From Sphaerotilus montanus (GTDB lineage Bacteria > Pseudomonadota > Gammaproteobacteria > Burkholderiales > Burkholderiaceae_C): a DNA stretch of 64,000 bases. Position 1 is the stretch's first letter, and each line of letters begins with the position of its first letter. Made by a program: the position numbers and the translations under genes. The stretch spans positions 62,001 through 126,000 of the forward strand of contig NZ_JACCFH010000001.1 of assembly GCF_013410775.1 (NCBI RefSeq), read 5' to 3'. The notes below the pieces were generated by a model. The model was not told the origin of the DNA. It worked only from the letters and a program-made list of their open reading frames with translations, and ran no database searches. This document shows positions 8,603 through 16,907 of this stretch, piece by piece.

Positions 8603-10518
8603 GCGCCGGAATCATGGCCCGGATGGCCGCATGGAACTGGGGCCGTCTGCTGATGGCGCTGGCACTGGCCGGCGCCGCCGCCGGCACCTGGTGGCAGGTC
8701 CGGTCCGCCCGCCTGCCGGACAACGTGCAGCAGATCGTCCTGCTGCTGCCCGATGCCGAATCGAACGACCCGGTCCAGGTGCAGGCCTGGCAGGACGCCG
8801 CCGAGGAACTCGGCATCCACCTCGTCCCCCGGACCGCCTCGCAGGTGATGCGCGCCGGTCGCCAGGCGCAGGGCACCGCCTTCATCCTGCCCGACACCCT
8901 GCACCGCCGCATGAGCGACGTGCTGATCGGCCACCTGCGCGAGCGGGTGCGGGCCGGTGACACGCTGATGCTGGTGCATGACGCCGGCCTGTCGGACATC
9001 GACGGCCGCTACCGTTCGGAACGCTCGCGGCTGTCGGATCTGGCGGGCGTGCAGTACGGGCTGTATGGCGAACTGAAGACCGGCATGCTGCGCGACACCC
9101 CTGCCTGGGTGCTGCCGGAGCAGGTGCAGGCGCTGGGCATTCCACCGGGCAAGCTGGTGCGCGGCGCAGAAGGCCGCCCGCAGACCAGCGCGCAGCCGGC
9201 GCCCGGCCCGGACGAGCCACTGTCGATCGCAGGCTACGTCTACGGCGAGCTGAAGTACCCGACCTTCGTCACCCGCGGCCACTACGACGGCACCCGGCTG
9301 ATGACCACCGCCGATGGCAGCCTGCTGGCCGGACTGCACCGCTTCGGCGCGGGGCAGGTGCTCTTCGTCAACCTGCCGCTGACGCAGCTGAAGGTGCGCA
9401 CCGACGGCCTGCTGCTGCACAGCTTCCTGCAGTACTACGCCGAGCGCGTGGTCGGCACGCCGCAGCTCTCGCCGATGCCGCAGGGCCGCGGCGCCGTGGT
9501 GATGAACTGGCACATCGACGACCGCAAGGCCCTGCCGGCACTGGAGCGGGCCGCCGAGATGGGCGCGTTCAAGCAAGGCCCCTACTCCATCCACTTCACC
9601 GCCGGCCCTGACGTCAACGAGGAAGGCGACGGCAAGGGCATGGACATGGCCAACAACCCGCAGGCGCAGGACTGGGTGCGCCGCCTGGGGGCGGCCGGTC
9701 ACGAGATCGGCAGCCACGGCGGCTGGATCCACAACTGGTTCGGCTCGCGGGCCGACAAGCTCGACCGCGAGGTGGCCGCCTCGCTCATCGAGCGCAACTC
9801 CTCGCTGCTGCTGGAAGTGGGCGGCAAGGCGGTGCACGAATACTCGGCCCCCGTGGGCAACCACCCGACCTGGACCACGGCCTGGCTCAGGAAGCGCGGC
9901 CTGCGTTCGTACTACTTCACCGGCAACACCGGCATGGCGCCGACCCGCAGCTACCAGGACGGCGTGCGGCCGCTGCCGGACATCTGGTCGTACCCGGTGC
10001 TGAACTTCGGCGTCTATGCCTCGTTCGAGGAAGCCAAGGCCGACCAGATGCCGGAAACCGAGGTCGCCGCCTGGCTGACCGACGTGAACCGCTTCTGCGC
10101 CGACCACCGCACGCTGCGGCTGGTGTATTTCCACCCGATCGGGCTGGTGATGTACCCGCAGGCCTTCCAGCGCTGGCTCGAGAACGGCAAGGAACTCGCC
10201 GACCAGGGCCGCCTGCGCTGGATGACGATGGCCCGGTACAGCGAATTCGCCAACCAGCGTCTGCGCACCCGCTGGACGCTCGTCGACTCCAGCCAGAGCG
10301 CCAGCCTGCCCAGCCAGCAGCTCGAAGCCCACCACCCCCAGTCGCTCGACGGCATGACCTGGCTGCTGCCGCGCAGCCGCTACGGCCCGCCGACCATCGC
10401 CAGCGGCCAGGCCGTCATCGACGAGATCGACGGCCAGTGGCGCGTGGTCGCCGGCCCCGGCACCGGACTGCGGCTGCACCTGCCCCTGGAGCCGCGCGGC
10501 GCCAGGGCGCCCTCCTGA
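8599..10518 (+). CDS. Membrane-anchored polysaccharide deacetylase-like protein
   Basis: This 639-residue protein has an N-terminal anchor (about 13-31), an N-terminal alpha/beta-like domain (about 38-180) and a C-terminal half resembling NodB/CE4 deacetylases. The likely metal/catalytic motif is W304-H-I-D307-D308. The second motif is S372-H373-G-G-W-I-H378, an H-x4-H spacing instead of the usual H-x3-H. A conserved YSAP-x-GN and a late YFHP complete the set. It is the shortest of three paralogues in this locus; the other two (14696 and 16908) are secreted and have long inserts. Removal of acetyl groups from a nascent amino-sugar polymer is the inferred role. It overlaps its upstream neighbour by ATGA. 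Confidence 0.75.
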   Translation: MSAGIMARMAAWNWGRLLMALALAGAAAGTWWQVRSARLPDNVQQIVLLLPDAESNDPVQVQAWQDAAEELGIHLVPRTASQVMRAGRQAQGTAFILPDTLHRRMSDVLIGHLRERVRAGDTLMLVHDAGLSDIDGRYRSERSRLSDLAGVQYGLYGELKTGMLRDTPAWVLPEQVQALGIPPGKLVRGAEGRPQTSAQPAPGPDEPLSIAGYVYGELKYPTFVTRGHYDGTRLMTTADGSLLAGLHRFGAGQVLFVNLPLTQLKVRTDGLLLHSFLQYYAERVVGTPQLSPMPQGRGAVVMNWHIDDRKALPALERAAEMGAFKQGPYSIHFTAGPDVNEEGDGKGMDMANNPQAQDWVRRLGAAGHEIGSHGGWIHNWFGSRADKLDREVAASLIERNSSLLLEVGGKAVHEYSAPVGNHPTWTTAWLRKRGLRSYYFTGNTGMAPTRSYQDGVRPLPDIWSYPVLNFGVYASFEEAKADQMPETEVAAWLTDVNRFCADHRTLRLVYFHPIGLVMYPQAFQRWLENGKELADQGRLRWMTMARYSEFANQRLRTRWTLVDSSQSASLPSQQLEAHHPQSLDGMTWLLPRSRYGPPTIASGQAVIDEIDGQWRVVAGPGTGLRLHLPLEPRGARAPS

Positions 10519-10556
10519 ACCCCCACCACATGACCTGCACTCCAGCACGCCCTGCC

Positions 10557-11720
10557 ATGCAACGACCCATCCTCATCTCCGTCGGCACCCGTCCTGAAAT
10601 CATCAAGATGGCGCCCGTCCACAGCGAACTGCGCCGCCGCGGCCTGCCCGTGGCCTGGGTCCACACCGGCCAGCACCGCGAGATGGCGCAGCCGCTCTAC
10701 GAGTTCTTCGGCATCGCGCCGGAGCACGAGGTCACGCTGGAGCGCCGCAACGGCCAGCTCTCGCACCTGAACGCGCTGCTGCTGGAGGGCCTGTCCACCG
10801 TGTTCGAGCAGGTGCAGCCACGCGCCGTGCTGGTCCACGGCGACACCACCAGCACGCTGGCCTCGGCACAGGCCGCGTTCTACCAGGGCGTGCCGATCGG
10901 CCATGTCGAAGCCGGCCTGCGCACCTTCAACCACCGCGAGCCCTTCCCCGAAGAGATGAACCGCGAGCTGACCGCGCGCCTGGCGCACTGGCATTTCGCG
11001 CCGACCGCCAAGGCCGCGATCAACCTGCGCAACGAAGGCGTGCGCCCGCCCGGCATCCACACCGTCGGCAACACCGCCGTCGATGCTGCGCTGGCCGGCA
11101 CGGTGCGCGTGGAATCCCTGCTCGCCGACGGCCACGCCGTGCTGCCGCCCGAGCTGGACGGGCTGCGCGAAGGTCTGGCGCACCGCCAGTGGCGCCTGGT
11201 CACCGTCACCGCCCACCGCCGCGAGAACTGGGGTGAAGGCATCGAGAACATCGCCCGCGCCGTGGCAGACCTGCTGGACGCACACCCGGATCTGGCCGTG
11301 GTCTGGCCGGTGCACGGCAACCCGGCCGTGAGCGACGCGGTGCAGGCCGCGCTGGGCGAGAAGGCCCGCCGCCTGGAAGGCCGGCTGACGCTGTGTGCGC
11401 CGCTGGAGTACCCGGCGCTGCTCTGGTGCCTGCACCACAGCGTGCTGGCGCTGACCGACTCGGGCGGCATCCAGGAGGAAGGCGCGGCGCTGTCCTGCCC
11501 GGTGCTGGTGCTGCGCAACACGACGGAGCGGCCCGAGCTGATCGATGCCGGCGCTGGCGTCATCGTCGGCACCGACCGCCAGCGCATCGTGCAGACCGTG
11601 TCGCACCTGCTGCGGGACGCCACGGCGCTGCAGCGCATGCGCGACGCCGTCAATCCGTTCGGCAACGGCACCACGGCGCAGCAGATCGCCGATGTGCTGC
11701 AGCACGACCTGGGGATCTGA
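10557..11720 (+). CDS. wecB: UDP-N-acetylglucosamine 2-epimerase (non-hydrolysing)
   Basis: This 387-residue cytosolic enzyme interconverts UDP-GlcNAc and UDP-ManNAc. Family hallmarks are present: SVGTRPEIIK at the N-terminus, HGDTTSTLA, HVEAGLRT, PFPEEMNR, VTAHRRENWG and the UDP-binding TDSGGIQEEG. Length matches the family (about 370-390). An in-frame ATG at 10530 would add nine residues; neither start has a strong ribosome site. Its position inside the polysaccharide locus suggests that ManNAc, or a sugar made from it such as ManNAcA, is a building block of the polymer. No UDP-ManNAc dehydrogenase is seen next to it. Confidence 0.92.
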   Translation: MQRPILISVGTRPEIIKMAPVHSELRRRGLPVAWVHTGQHREMAQPLYEFFGIAPEHEVTLERRNGQLSHLNALLLEGLSTVFEQVQPRAVLVHGDTTSTLASAQAAFYQGVPIGHVEAGLRTFNHREPFPEEMNRELTARLAHWHFAPTAKAAINLRNEGVRPPGIHTVGNTAVDAALAGTVRVESLLADGHAVLPPELDGLREGLAHRQWRLVTVTAHRRENWGEGIENIARAVADLLDAHPDLAVVWPVHGNPAVSDAVQAALGEKARRLEGRLTLCAPLEYPALLWCLHHSVLALTDSGGIQEEGAALSCPVLVLRNTTERPELIDAGAGVIVGTDRQRIVQTVSHLLRDATALQRMRDAVNPFGNGTTAQQIADVLQHDLGI

Positions 11721-11721
11721 G

Positions 11722-12507
11722 ATGCGTGCGGCCACCCTGACCCTGCTGCTCGCGCCCCTGCTGTGCAGCGCCGCCCAGGCCGACGAGGCGCCCCCTGTCC
11801 GCCGCGGCCAGATCGAAGTCGGCCGACAGGACAGCCGGCACAGCGCCGGCCTGCCCGGCGGCCGGGCAACCCACCTGCGTGGCAACTGGGCGCTCGGCCA
11901 GGACACGGTCCTCAACGCCGAGCTGCTGTCCGAGCGGAAGTTCGACGCCAGCGGGGGCGTGGCCGCTGTCGGTGCCACCCGGAACCTCGACCAGGACTGG
12001 TTCGCCAGCGCCACGCTGAGCCGCGGCTGGGGCGGCCCGAACTGGGCACGCCACCGCATCGACGCGTCCGTCTCGCGCAAGTGGGGCGCATCGCGGCAGT
12101 TCGTCACCACGCTGGGCGGCTACCGGGCCAACTTCGACGCCGGCCGCAGTGACCGGGGCCTGCGCGTCTCGGCCAACTACTACCTCAACCACTTCGTCGT
12201 CTTCGAGGGCGGCGCCACCTTCAACACCAGCCACCCCGGCCAGGTGCGCTCGCAGATGCCCTACCTGGCGGTGACGCTGGGCACGCCAGGGCTGCAGTTC
12301 CTCAGCCTGCGCGCCAGCCGCGGCAGCGAGGCCTACCAGAGCGTCGGCACGGGTGCGCAGCTGGTCGATTTCGACAGCCAGTCGCTCAGCCTCGACTGGC
12401 GCTACTGGCTGGCGCCGGACTGGGGCATGACCGTCCACGCCGAGCGCTATCTGAACCCGAGCTACAGCCGCACCACGGTCGGCGGTGGCCTGTTCCTGCA
12501 GTTGTGA
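11722..12507 (+). CDS. Outer-membrane beta-barrel protein (YaiO-like)
   Basis: This 261-residue protein has a signal peptide (residues 1-20, ending AAQA) and a body of alternating amphipathic strands rich in Tyr, Trp, Gly and Arg, typical of a small outer-membrane barrel. The start is one base after the epimerase stop, so the genes are coupled. The pattern resembles YaiO-family barrels, which occur beside GT2 synthases and deacetylases in other bacteria; that assignment is by pattern only. It could serve as an export or anchoring pore for the polymer. The last residue is Leu rather than the usual Phe. Confidence 0.7.
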   Translation: MRAATLTLLLAPLLCSAAQADEAPPVRRGQIEVGRQDSRHSAGLPGGRATHLRGNWALGQDTVLNAELLSERKFDASGGVAAVGATRNLDQDWFASATLSRGWGGPNWARHRIDASVSRKWGASRQFVTTLGGYRANFDAGRSDRGLRVSANYYLNHFVVFEGGATFNTSHPGQVRSQMPYLAVTLGTPGLQFLSLRASRGSEAYQSVGTGAQLVDFDSQSLSLDWRYWLAPDWGMTVHAERYLNPSYSRTTVGGGLFLQL

Positions 12508-12528
12508 CCCCACGGAGTGCCCTTGTCC

Positions 12529-13380
12529 ATGTTCCGCAGATCCGCCCGCCCCGCCCGGCCTGACTTCCAGCATTCGGTGGTCCACGCCGTGCTGGGCGAA
12601 CTCACCCCGCGCGGCGCCCGCGGCGGTCGGGTGCAGATGCACCGCTCGATCTGGGGCCTGCACCTGCCGCCGAACCGGCTGGCCGGGTCCGTGCTGCTGG
12701 CCCTCGCGCTGACGGCGGTCATGGTGCTGCTGCGCGAGTCGATCGCCACGCTGTGGTCGACCGAGCTGCTCTGGTGGCTGACCCGCCTGGAACTGTCCGG
12801 GCGCTTCACGGCCGTGGCGGAGCACGGCCACCTGCCCTTCCAGATCGCTACCCCGGTGGTCACGCTGTTCGTCAGCGCGCCGCAGACCACGACGCTGATG
12901 TTCAACGCCATCGGCGTGGTGGCGGTGTGGTGGCTGGCGGGGATGCTGCCCGACGTGGCGCGCCCCGGCTGCTACCTGCTGCGCTTCGCCGCGATCATCC
13001 ACGGCGCCGCGGTGCTGTTCTTCTGGATCTGGCCGGCGAGCTTTCCGCACTCGGTCAACGAGCATGTCGGCAATGGCCTGCAGCAGTGCTGGGCGCTGAT
13101 GCTGCTGGCGCCGTGGATCCACCTCTGCACCTATTACCTGTTCGCCGTGACCTGGGGACAGCGGATCGCGCTGACCGCGCTGACCTGGGCCTACCTCTTC
13201 CTGCTCGCGCCGCTGCTGCTGGCCCTGCACGCCCTGGTGCTGCACGCCTGGGGACTGCTCGCCATGCCGCTGCTGCACCTCCTGTTCGGCGTGATGGTGG
13301 CCATCATCGGTTTCGTGGCGATCTATGGCTGGGCCATGAGCTGGGCCAACGCACGCCTGCAATCCACGCCCATCCCCTGA
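12529..13380 (+). CDS. Polytopic inner-membrane protein of unknown function
   Basis: This 283-residue protein has a basic cytosolic N-terminus (about 1-45) followed by roughly six or seven hydrophobic helices across residues 48-275. I do not recognise the family. Starts at GTG 12517, TTG 12523 and ATG 12529 share the frame; the only ribosome-like site is GGAG at 12514-12517, so TTG 12523 is also plausible. It begins about 21 bases after the barrel gene and ends six bases before the next gene, so it belongs to the same operon. A role in polymer translocation or in partnering the synthase is possible but unproven. Confidence 0.7.
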   Translation: MFRRSARPARPDFQHSVVHAVLGELTPRGARGGRVQMHRSIWGLHLPPNRLAGSVLLALALTAVMVLLRESIATLWSTELLWWLTRLELSGRFTAVAEHGHLPFQIATPVVTLFVSAPQTTTLMFNAIGVVAVWWLAGMLPDVARPGCYLLRFAAIIHGAAVLFFWIWPASFPHSVNEHVGNGLQQCWALMLLAPWIHLCTYYLFAVTWGQRIALTALTWAYLFLLAPLLLALHALVLHAWGLLAMPLLHLLFGVMVAIIGFVAIYGWAMSWANARLQSTPIP

Positions 13381-13386
13381 AAGCCC

Positions 13387-14658
13387 ATGCTGCCCATGTC
13401 CGCCATCCTGACCTCCCTGCAGTTCCTGCGGCATCTGCCGTGGCGCCTGACCGCTGCAGTTGCAGCGGCCACCTTCGTGCTGGCTCCGGCCGGTGCACAG
13501 GTCAGTGCCAGCACGCCCCCGATGGACAGCCTGTGTCCGCCGGGGGCGCTGGTGGACGCGGCGTTCCGCGACGCCGCCGTGCTGACCATGCGGCAGCTGG
13601 TCGTGCGGGCACCGAACCAGCCCAGCCATGGCGCCGTGCGCCGGGCGCTGGCCCCTGCCCACCTCGATGCCCAGAAGCGCCCCTGGTACCACATCGCCGC
13701 CTACGAGGGCAACCTCGGCCTGATCGGCGCGCTGCGGGTCGATCCCAGCCTGCGCACCGAGGCCGCGGACTGGCTGCGCTGGCAGGTGCGCCACCTGCCG
13801 CTGCGCGGGCTCGACCAGGGTGTGCTCTACGACCGCTGGGTACTCGCCGACGGCTCGCAGGAGACGATGTGCCCGCCGGACATCGACGCCCGCCACTGCA
13901 AGCAGATCGACGCCACCGACAGCACGATTGCCTCCGTCTTCCTGATGGCCAAGGCCTATCTGGACAACGGCGGTGACGCCGCCCTGCTGCGCGAACCGGC
14001 CGTGCGCCTCGCGCTGGAGCGGGCGGCCACCGCGCTGGTCCGGCTGCAGCAGGCCAACGGGCTGAGCTGGGCCAAGCGCAGCCACCCGGTGGCCTACCTG
14101 ATGGACACCGTGGAAGTGGCCGCCGGCTGGCGGGCGCTGGCCTCGGTACAGGAGCGGGTCTGGGCCCAGCCCCAGGCGGCGCAGACCAGCCGCGACCGCG
14201 CCCAGCGGGCCAGCAGCGGCGTCGAACAACAGCTCTGGGACGCCGGTGCGGGTCTGTGGCGGGTCAGTCTGGACGCGGCCTCGCCGCAGACCTCCCACTG
14301 GTATCCCGACACGATGGCGCAGGCCTGGCCGCTGCTCTGGAGCTCGGCCAGCCAGCCCGCCGGCTACACCGCGTCCCGCAACGCCTGGCCCCGCGCCGCC
14401 GCCCAGTGGCGCACCAACGACAACGCGTGGCAGACCCGCAACGTCGATCCGGCCGGCTTCTGGTGGCCGGCCGCGGCGGTGGCGGCGCATTGCGTCGGCG
14501 ACACCGCCGCGGCCGTGGACTGGGTGGCGCGTGCCCGCGCCGCCTGGCTCAAGCCCCAGGCGCCCTTCGCCTGGCCGTTCCAGGTCAGTGACCTGCTCTG
14601 GCTGCTGTGGCTGGCCGAACCCGGCCCGCCGCAGGCCCCGCTGCCGACCCCGAACTGA
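13387..14658 (+). CDS. Periplasmic alpha/alpha-barrel glycosidase-like protein
   Basis: This 423-residue exported protein has a signal peptide of about 38 residues (hydrophobic core LTAAVAAATFVLAPAG). The mature part is Trp-rich and helical, with repeated helix pairs, aromatic/acidic clusters (YDRWVLADGS, DATDSTIASVF, SHWYPDTMAQAW) and an HCVGD-like end. This looks like an (alpha/alpha)6-barrel of the six-hairpin glycosidase type. No catalytic pair can be assigned with certainty. Three Cys residues near 159-177 and one near the C-terminus could form disulfides. In this operon it would trim or cleave polymer in the periplasm (inference). An internal ATG at 13396 is an alternative start. Confidence 0.65.
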   Translation: MLPMSAILTSLQFLRHLPWRLTAAVAAATFVLAPAGAQVSASTPPMDSLCPPGALVDAAFRDAAVLTMRQLVVRAPNQPSHGAVRRALAPAHLDAQKRPWYHIAAYEGNLGLIGALRVDPSLRTEAADWLRWQVRHLPLRGLDQGVLYDRWVLADGSQETMCPPDIDARHCKQIDATDSTIASVFLMAKAYLDNGGDAALLREPAVRLALERAATALVRLQQANGLSWAKRSHPVAYLMDTVEVAAGWRALASVQERVWAQPQAAQTSRDRAQRASSGVEQQLWDAGAGLWRVSLDAASPQTSHWYPDTMAQAWPLLWSSASQPAGYTASRNAWPRAAAQWRTNDNAWQTRNVDPAGFWWPAAAVAAHCVGDTAAAVDWVARARAAWLKPQAPFAWPFQVSDLLWLLWLAEPGPPQAPLPTPN

Positions 14659-14695
14659 TCCCGTTCCCCCAAAAAACCACCCTCAGGAGCCCCGA

Positions 14696-16867
14696 ATGAA
14701 CACCCCCCCGCAACCAAAGCGCCGAACACTCACCACCCTGACCGCCTCGCTGCTGCTGGGCCTCGGCCTGCTCGCACCGGTCGCCCACGCGGCGGTGGTG
14801 CGCGACACGCTGGTGATGCTGGTGCCGGACACCGCCAATCTGGCCGACTGGCCGGTCAAGGTCTGGACCGACACGGCTGCCGAGGAAGGCATCCGGCTGA
14901 AGACGATGACCGACACGCAGTTCCTGGCGCTCGGGACCGGTGCCGCGACACAGATCGCCGGCCTGATCCTGCCCGACAGCGCCCACCAGCAGGCCAGCGA
15001 CGCCGTCGTGGCCGCGGTGACGCAGTACGCCAACCTCGGTGGCAAGCTGATGCTGGTCTATGACGCCGGTGCGCTGACCGCCAGCGGGGTCTATGCCGCA
15101 GGCAAGTCGCGCTTCTCGGCCCTGGCCGGCGTGGATTACACGCTCTACGACACGCTGCTCGACCGCATGGTCGGCTTCGGCCCGGTCGTCAGCGATGCAA
15201 CGACGCTCGACACCCTGCGCCTGCCGCCGGGCAAGTCCATGACCTGGACCGCGCCGACCACCCTGGCCCGCACCGCCAGCGCCAGCACCCAGTTCGTGCA
15301 GACCAGCACGGTCGACCCCGTGGGCACCAAGGGCATGCGGGCCTTCATCGAAGCCCGGGCCCTCAAGCGCATCGACGAAAGCTCGCGCAACGTGCGCAAC
15401 GTGCAGACCACGTCCACCCAGGCGCTGCGCGACCTGCTCGGCCTGAACAGCCTGCCGTCCACCGGCAGCGTCAAGCTGGCACCCAAGGTCACGAACACGA
15501 CCACGGTCAGCACGACCACCAGCACCACGGCCGCCCGCACCACCACGGCCACCACCACCGCGGTCACGGCCCTCGCCACCGCGCCGCTCAAGGCCATCAG
15601 CGGCTACGGCTACGGCTACCTCGACTACTTCAGTTTCGTGACGCAGGGCACCTACGCCGGCACGCCCTACCTGACCTCGCCCGACCATGGCCTGGTCGCC
15701 GGCAGCCGCCCGGTGGGCAGCGGCAACGTGCTGTTCGTGAACCTGCCGCTCGGCTACTTCAAGGCCATCGGCACCGACAGCGCCCCGCTGCACGGGTTCC
15801 TCGGCCTGTTCGCGCGCCAGCACGTGCAGATGCCGACCATGTCGGTGCAGCCCAAGGGCGTGGGCGGGCTGGTCTACAACTGGCACGTCGACGACGGCGA
15901 CGACCTGACCACCGACATGAAGGCCCTGCTCGACACGACCACCGTGCTCCGGCGGGGACCTTTCTCGATCCACTTCACGGCCGGCCCCGACACCGTGACG
16001 CTCGGTGACGGGCAAGGCATGCACCTGGACAGCCAGGCCACCTCGCAGACGCAGTTCAAGCGCATCAAGTCACTGGCGGTCGGTCATGAACTGGCCTCGC
16101 ACGGCGGCTGGAACCACGACCTCTACGGCCTGGGCGCCACCGAGACCAACCAGGCCATTTACCAGCCCTGGCTGGAGCTGAATTTCGCGGCGGTCGAGCG
16201 CCAGTACGGCAAGAAGACCACCGAATACTCGGCGCCGCAGGGCAACAACCCGACCTGGGCCGTCAACTGGCTGGAGAACCGCGGTGTCAACAGCATGTAC
16301 TTCGTCGGCGACACCGGCGCCGGAGCGGTCCGTTCCTGGCGGGCCGGCAACCGGCTGACGAAATCGCTGTGGAGCTTCCCGCTGACGCCGTTCGAGAAGT
16401 ACGGCACCTTCGAGGAGTTCGAGGACTTCGGCATCTCCGACACCACCTCCGGGCAGTGGCTGCTCGACCTGCAGACCTTCGTGGTCAACAAGCGCACCAA
16501 CCGCATGTTCTACAACCACCCGCCCGGCGCGCGCGGCCACCTGCCGGCCATCACGCCGCTACTGACCAAGGCGGACACGCTGCAGGCCGCCGGCAAGTTC
16601 CGCTGGTACACGATGACGCAGCTCGCCCAGTTCAGCGAGCGCCGGCTGGCCACCACCTGGAACGCGGCCAGCAACCTCGGCATCGCGACGTTCACGGTCA
16701 CCCACCCGAGCTCGCTGACCGACATGACCTGGCTGCTGCCCAAGACGCGCTACGCCGCGCCGCGCATCACCGCCGGCACGGGCACCGTCACCACCACGGA
16801 CGCCACCGACTGGATCGTCACGGCCACCCGCGGCACATCGCTCAAGTTCACCGCCGCGGAGCGCTGA
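14696..16867 (+). CDS. Secreted polysaccharide deacetylase-like protein, paralogue 2
   Basis: This 723-residue protein has a signal peptide (about 1-33, ending VAHA) and an AGGAG ribosome site at 14685-14689. An N-terminal domain (about 34-190) resembles that of the neighbouring paralogue. It is followed by an insert with a Thr-rich low-complexity stretch at about 267-297, then a C-terminal CE4-like region. Key residues are W396-H-V-D399-D400 and S468-H469-G-G-W-N-H474. A YSAP-x-GNNPTW motif and a late YNHPPGARGHL follow. It shares these features with paralogues 1 and 3 but lacks a membrane anchor, so it probably acts in the periplasm or outside the cell. The substrate is unknown. Confidence 0.75.
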   Translation: MNTPPQPKRRTLTTLTASLLLGLGLLAPVAHAAVVRDTLVMLVPDTANLADWPVKVWTDTAAEEGIRLKTMTDTQFLALGTGAATQIAGLILPDSAHQQASDAVVAAVTQYANLGGKLMLVYDAGALTASGVYAAGKSRFSALAGVDYTLYDTLLDRMVGFGPVVSDATTLDTLRLPPGKSMTWTAPTTLARTASASTQFVQTSTVDPVGTKGMRAFIEARALKRIDESSRNVRNVQTTSTQALRDLLGLNSLPSTGSVKLAPKVTNTTTVSTTTSTTAARTTTATTTAVTALATAPLKAISGYGYGYLDYFSFVTQGTYAGTPYLTSPDHGLVAGSRPVGSGNVLFVNLPLGYFKAIGTDSAPLHGFLGLFARQHVQMPTMSVQPKGVGGLVYNWHVDDGDDLTTDMKALLDTTTVLRRGPFSIHFTAGPDTVTLGDGQGMHLDSQATSQTQFKRIKSLAVGHELASHGGWNHDLYGLGATETNQAIYQPWLELNFAAVERQYGKKTTEYSAPQGNNPTWAVNWLENRGVNSMYFVGDTGAGAVRSWRAGNRLTKSLWSFPLTPFEKYGTFEEFEDFGISDTTSGQWLLDLQTFVVNKRTNRMFYNHPPGARGHLPAITPLLTKADTLQAAGKFRWYTMTQLAQFSERRLATTWNAASNLGIATFTVTHPSSLTDMTWLLPKTRYAAPRITAGTGTVTTTDATDWIVTATRGTSLKFTAAER

Positions 16868-16907
16868 GCCCCCGCATCCACCACCACGACATGACGCAGG
16901 AGCCCAC

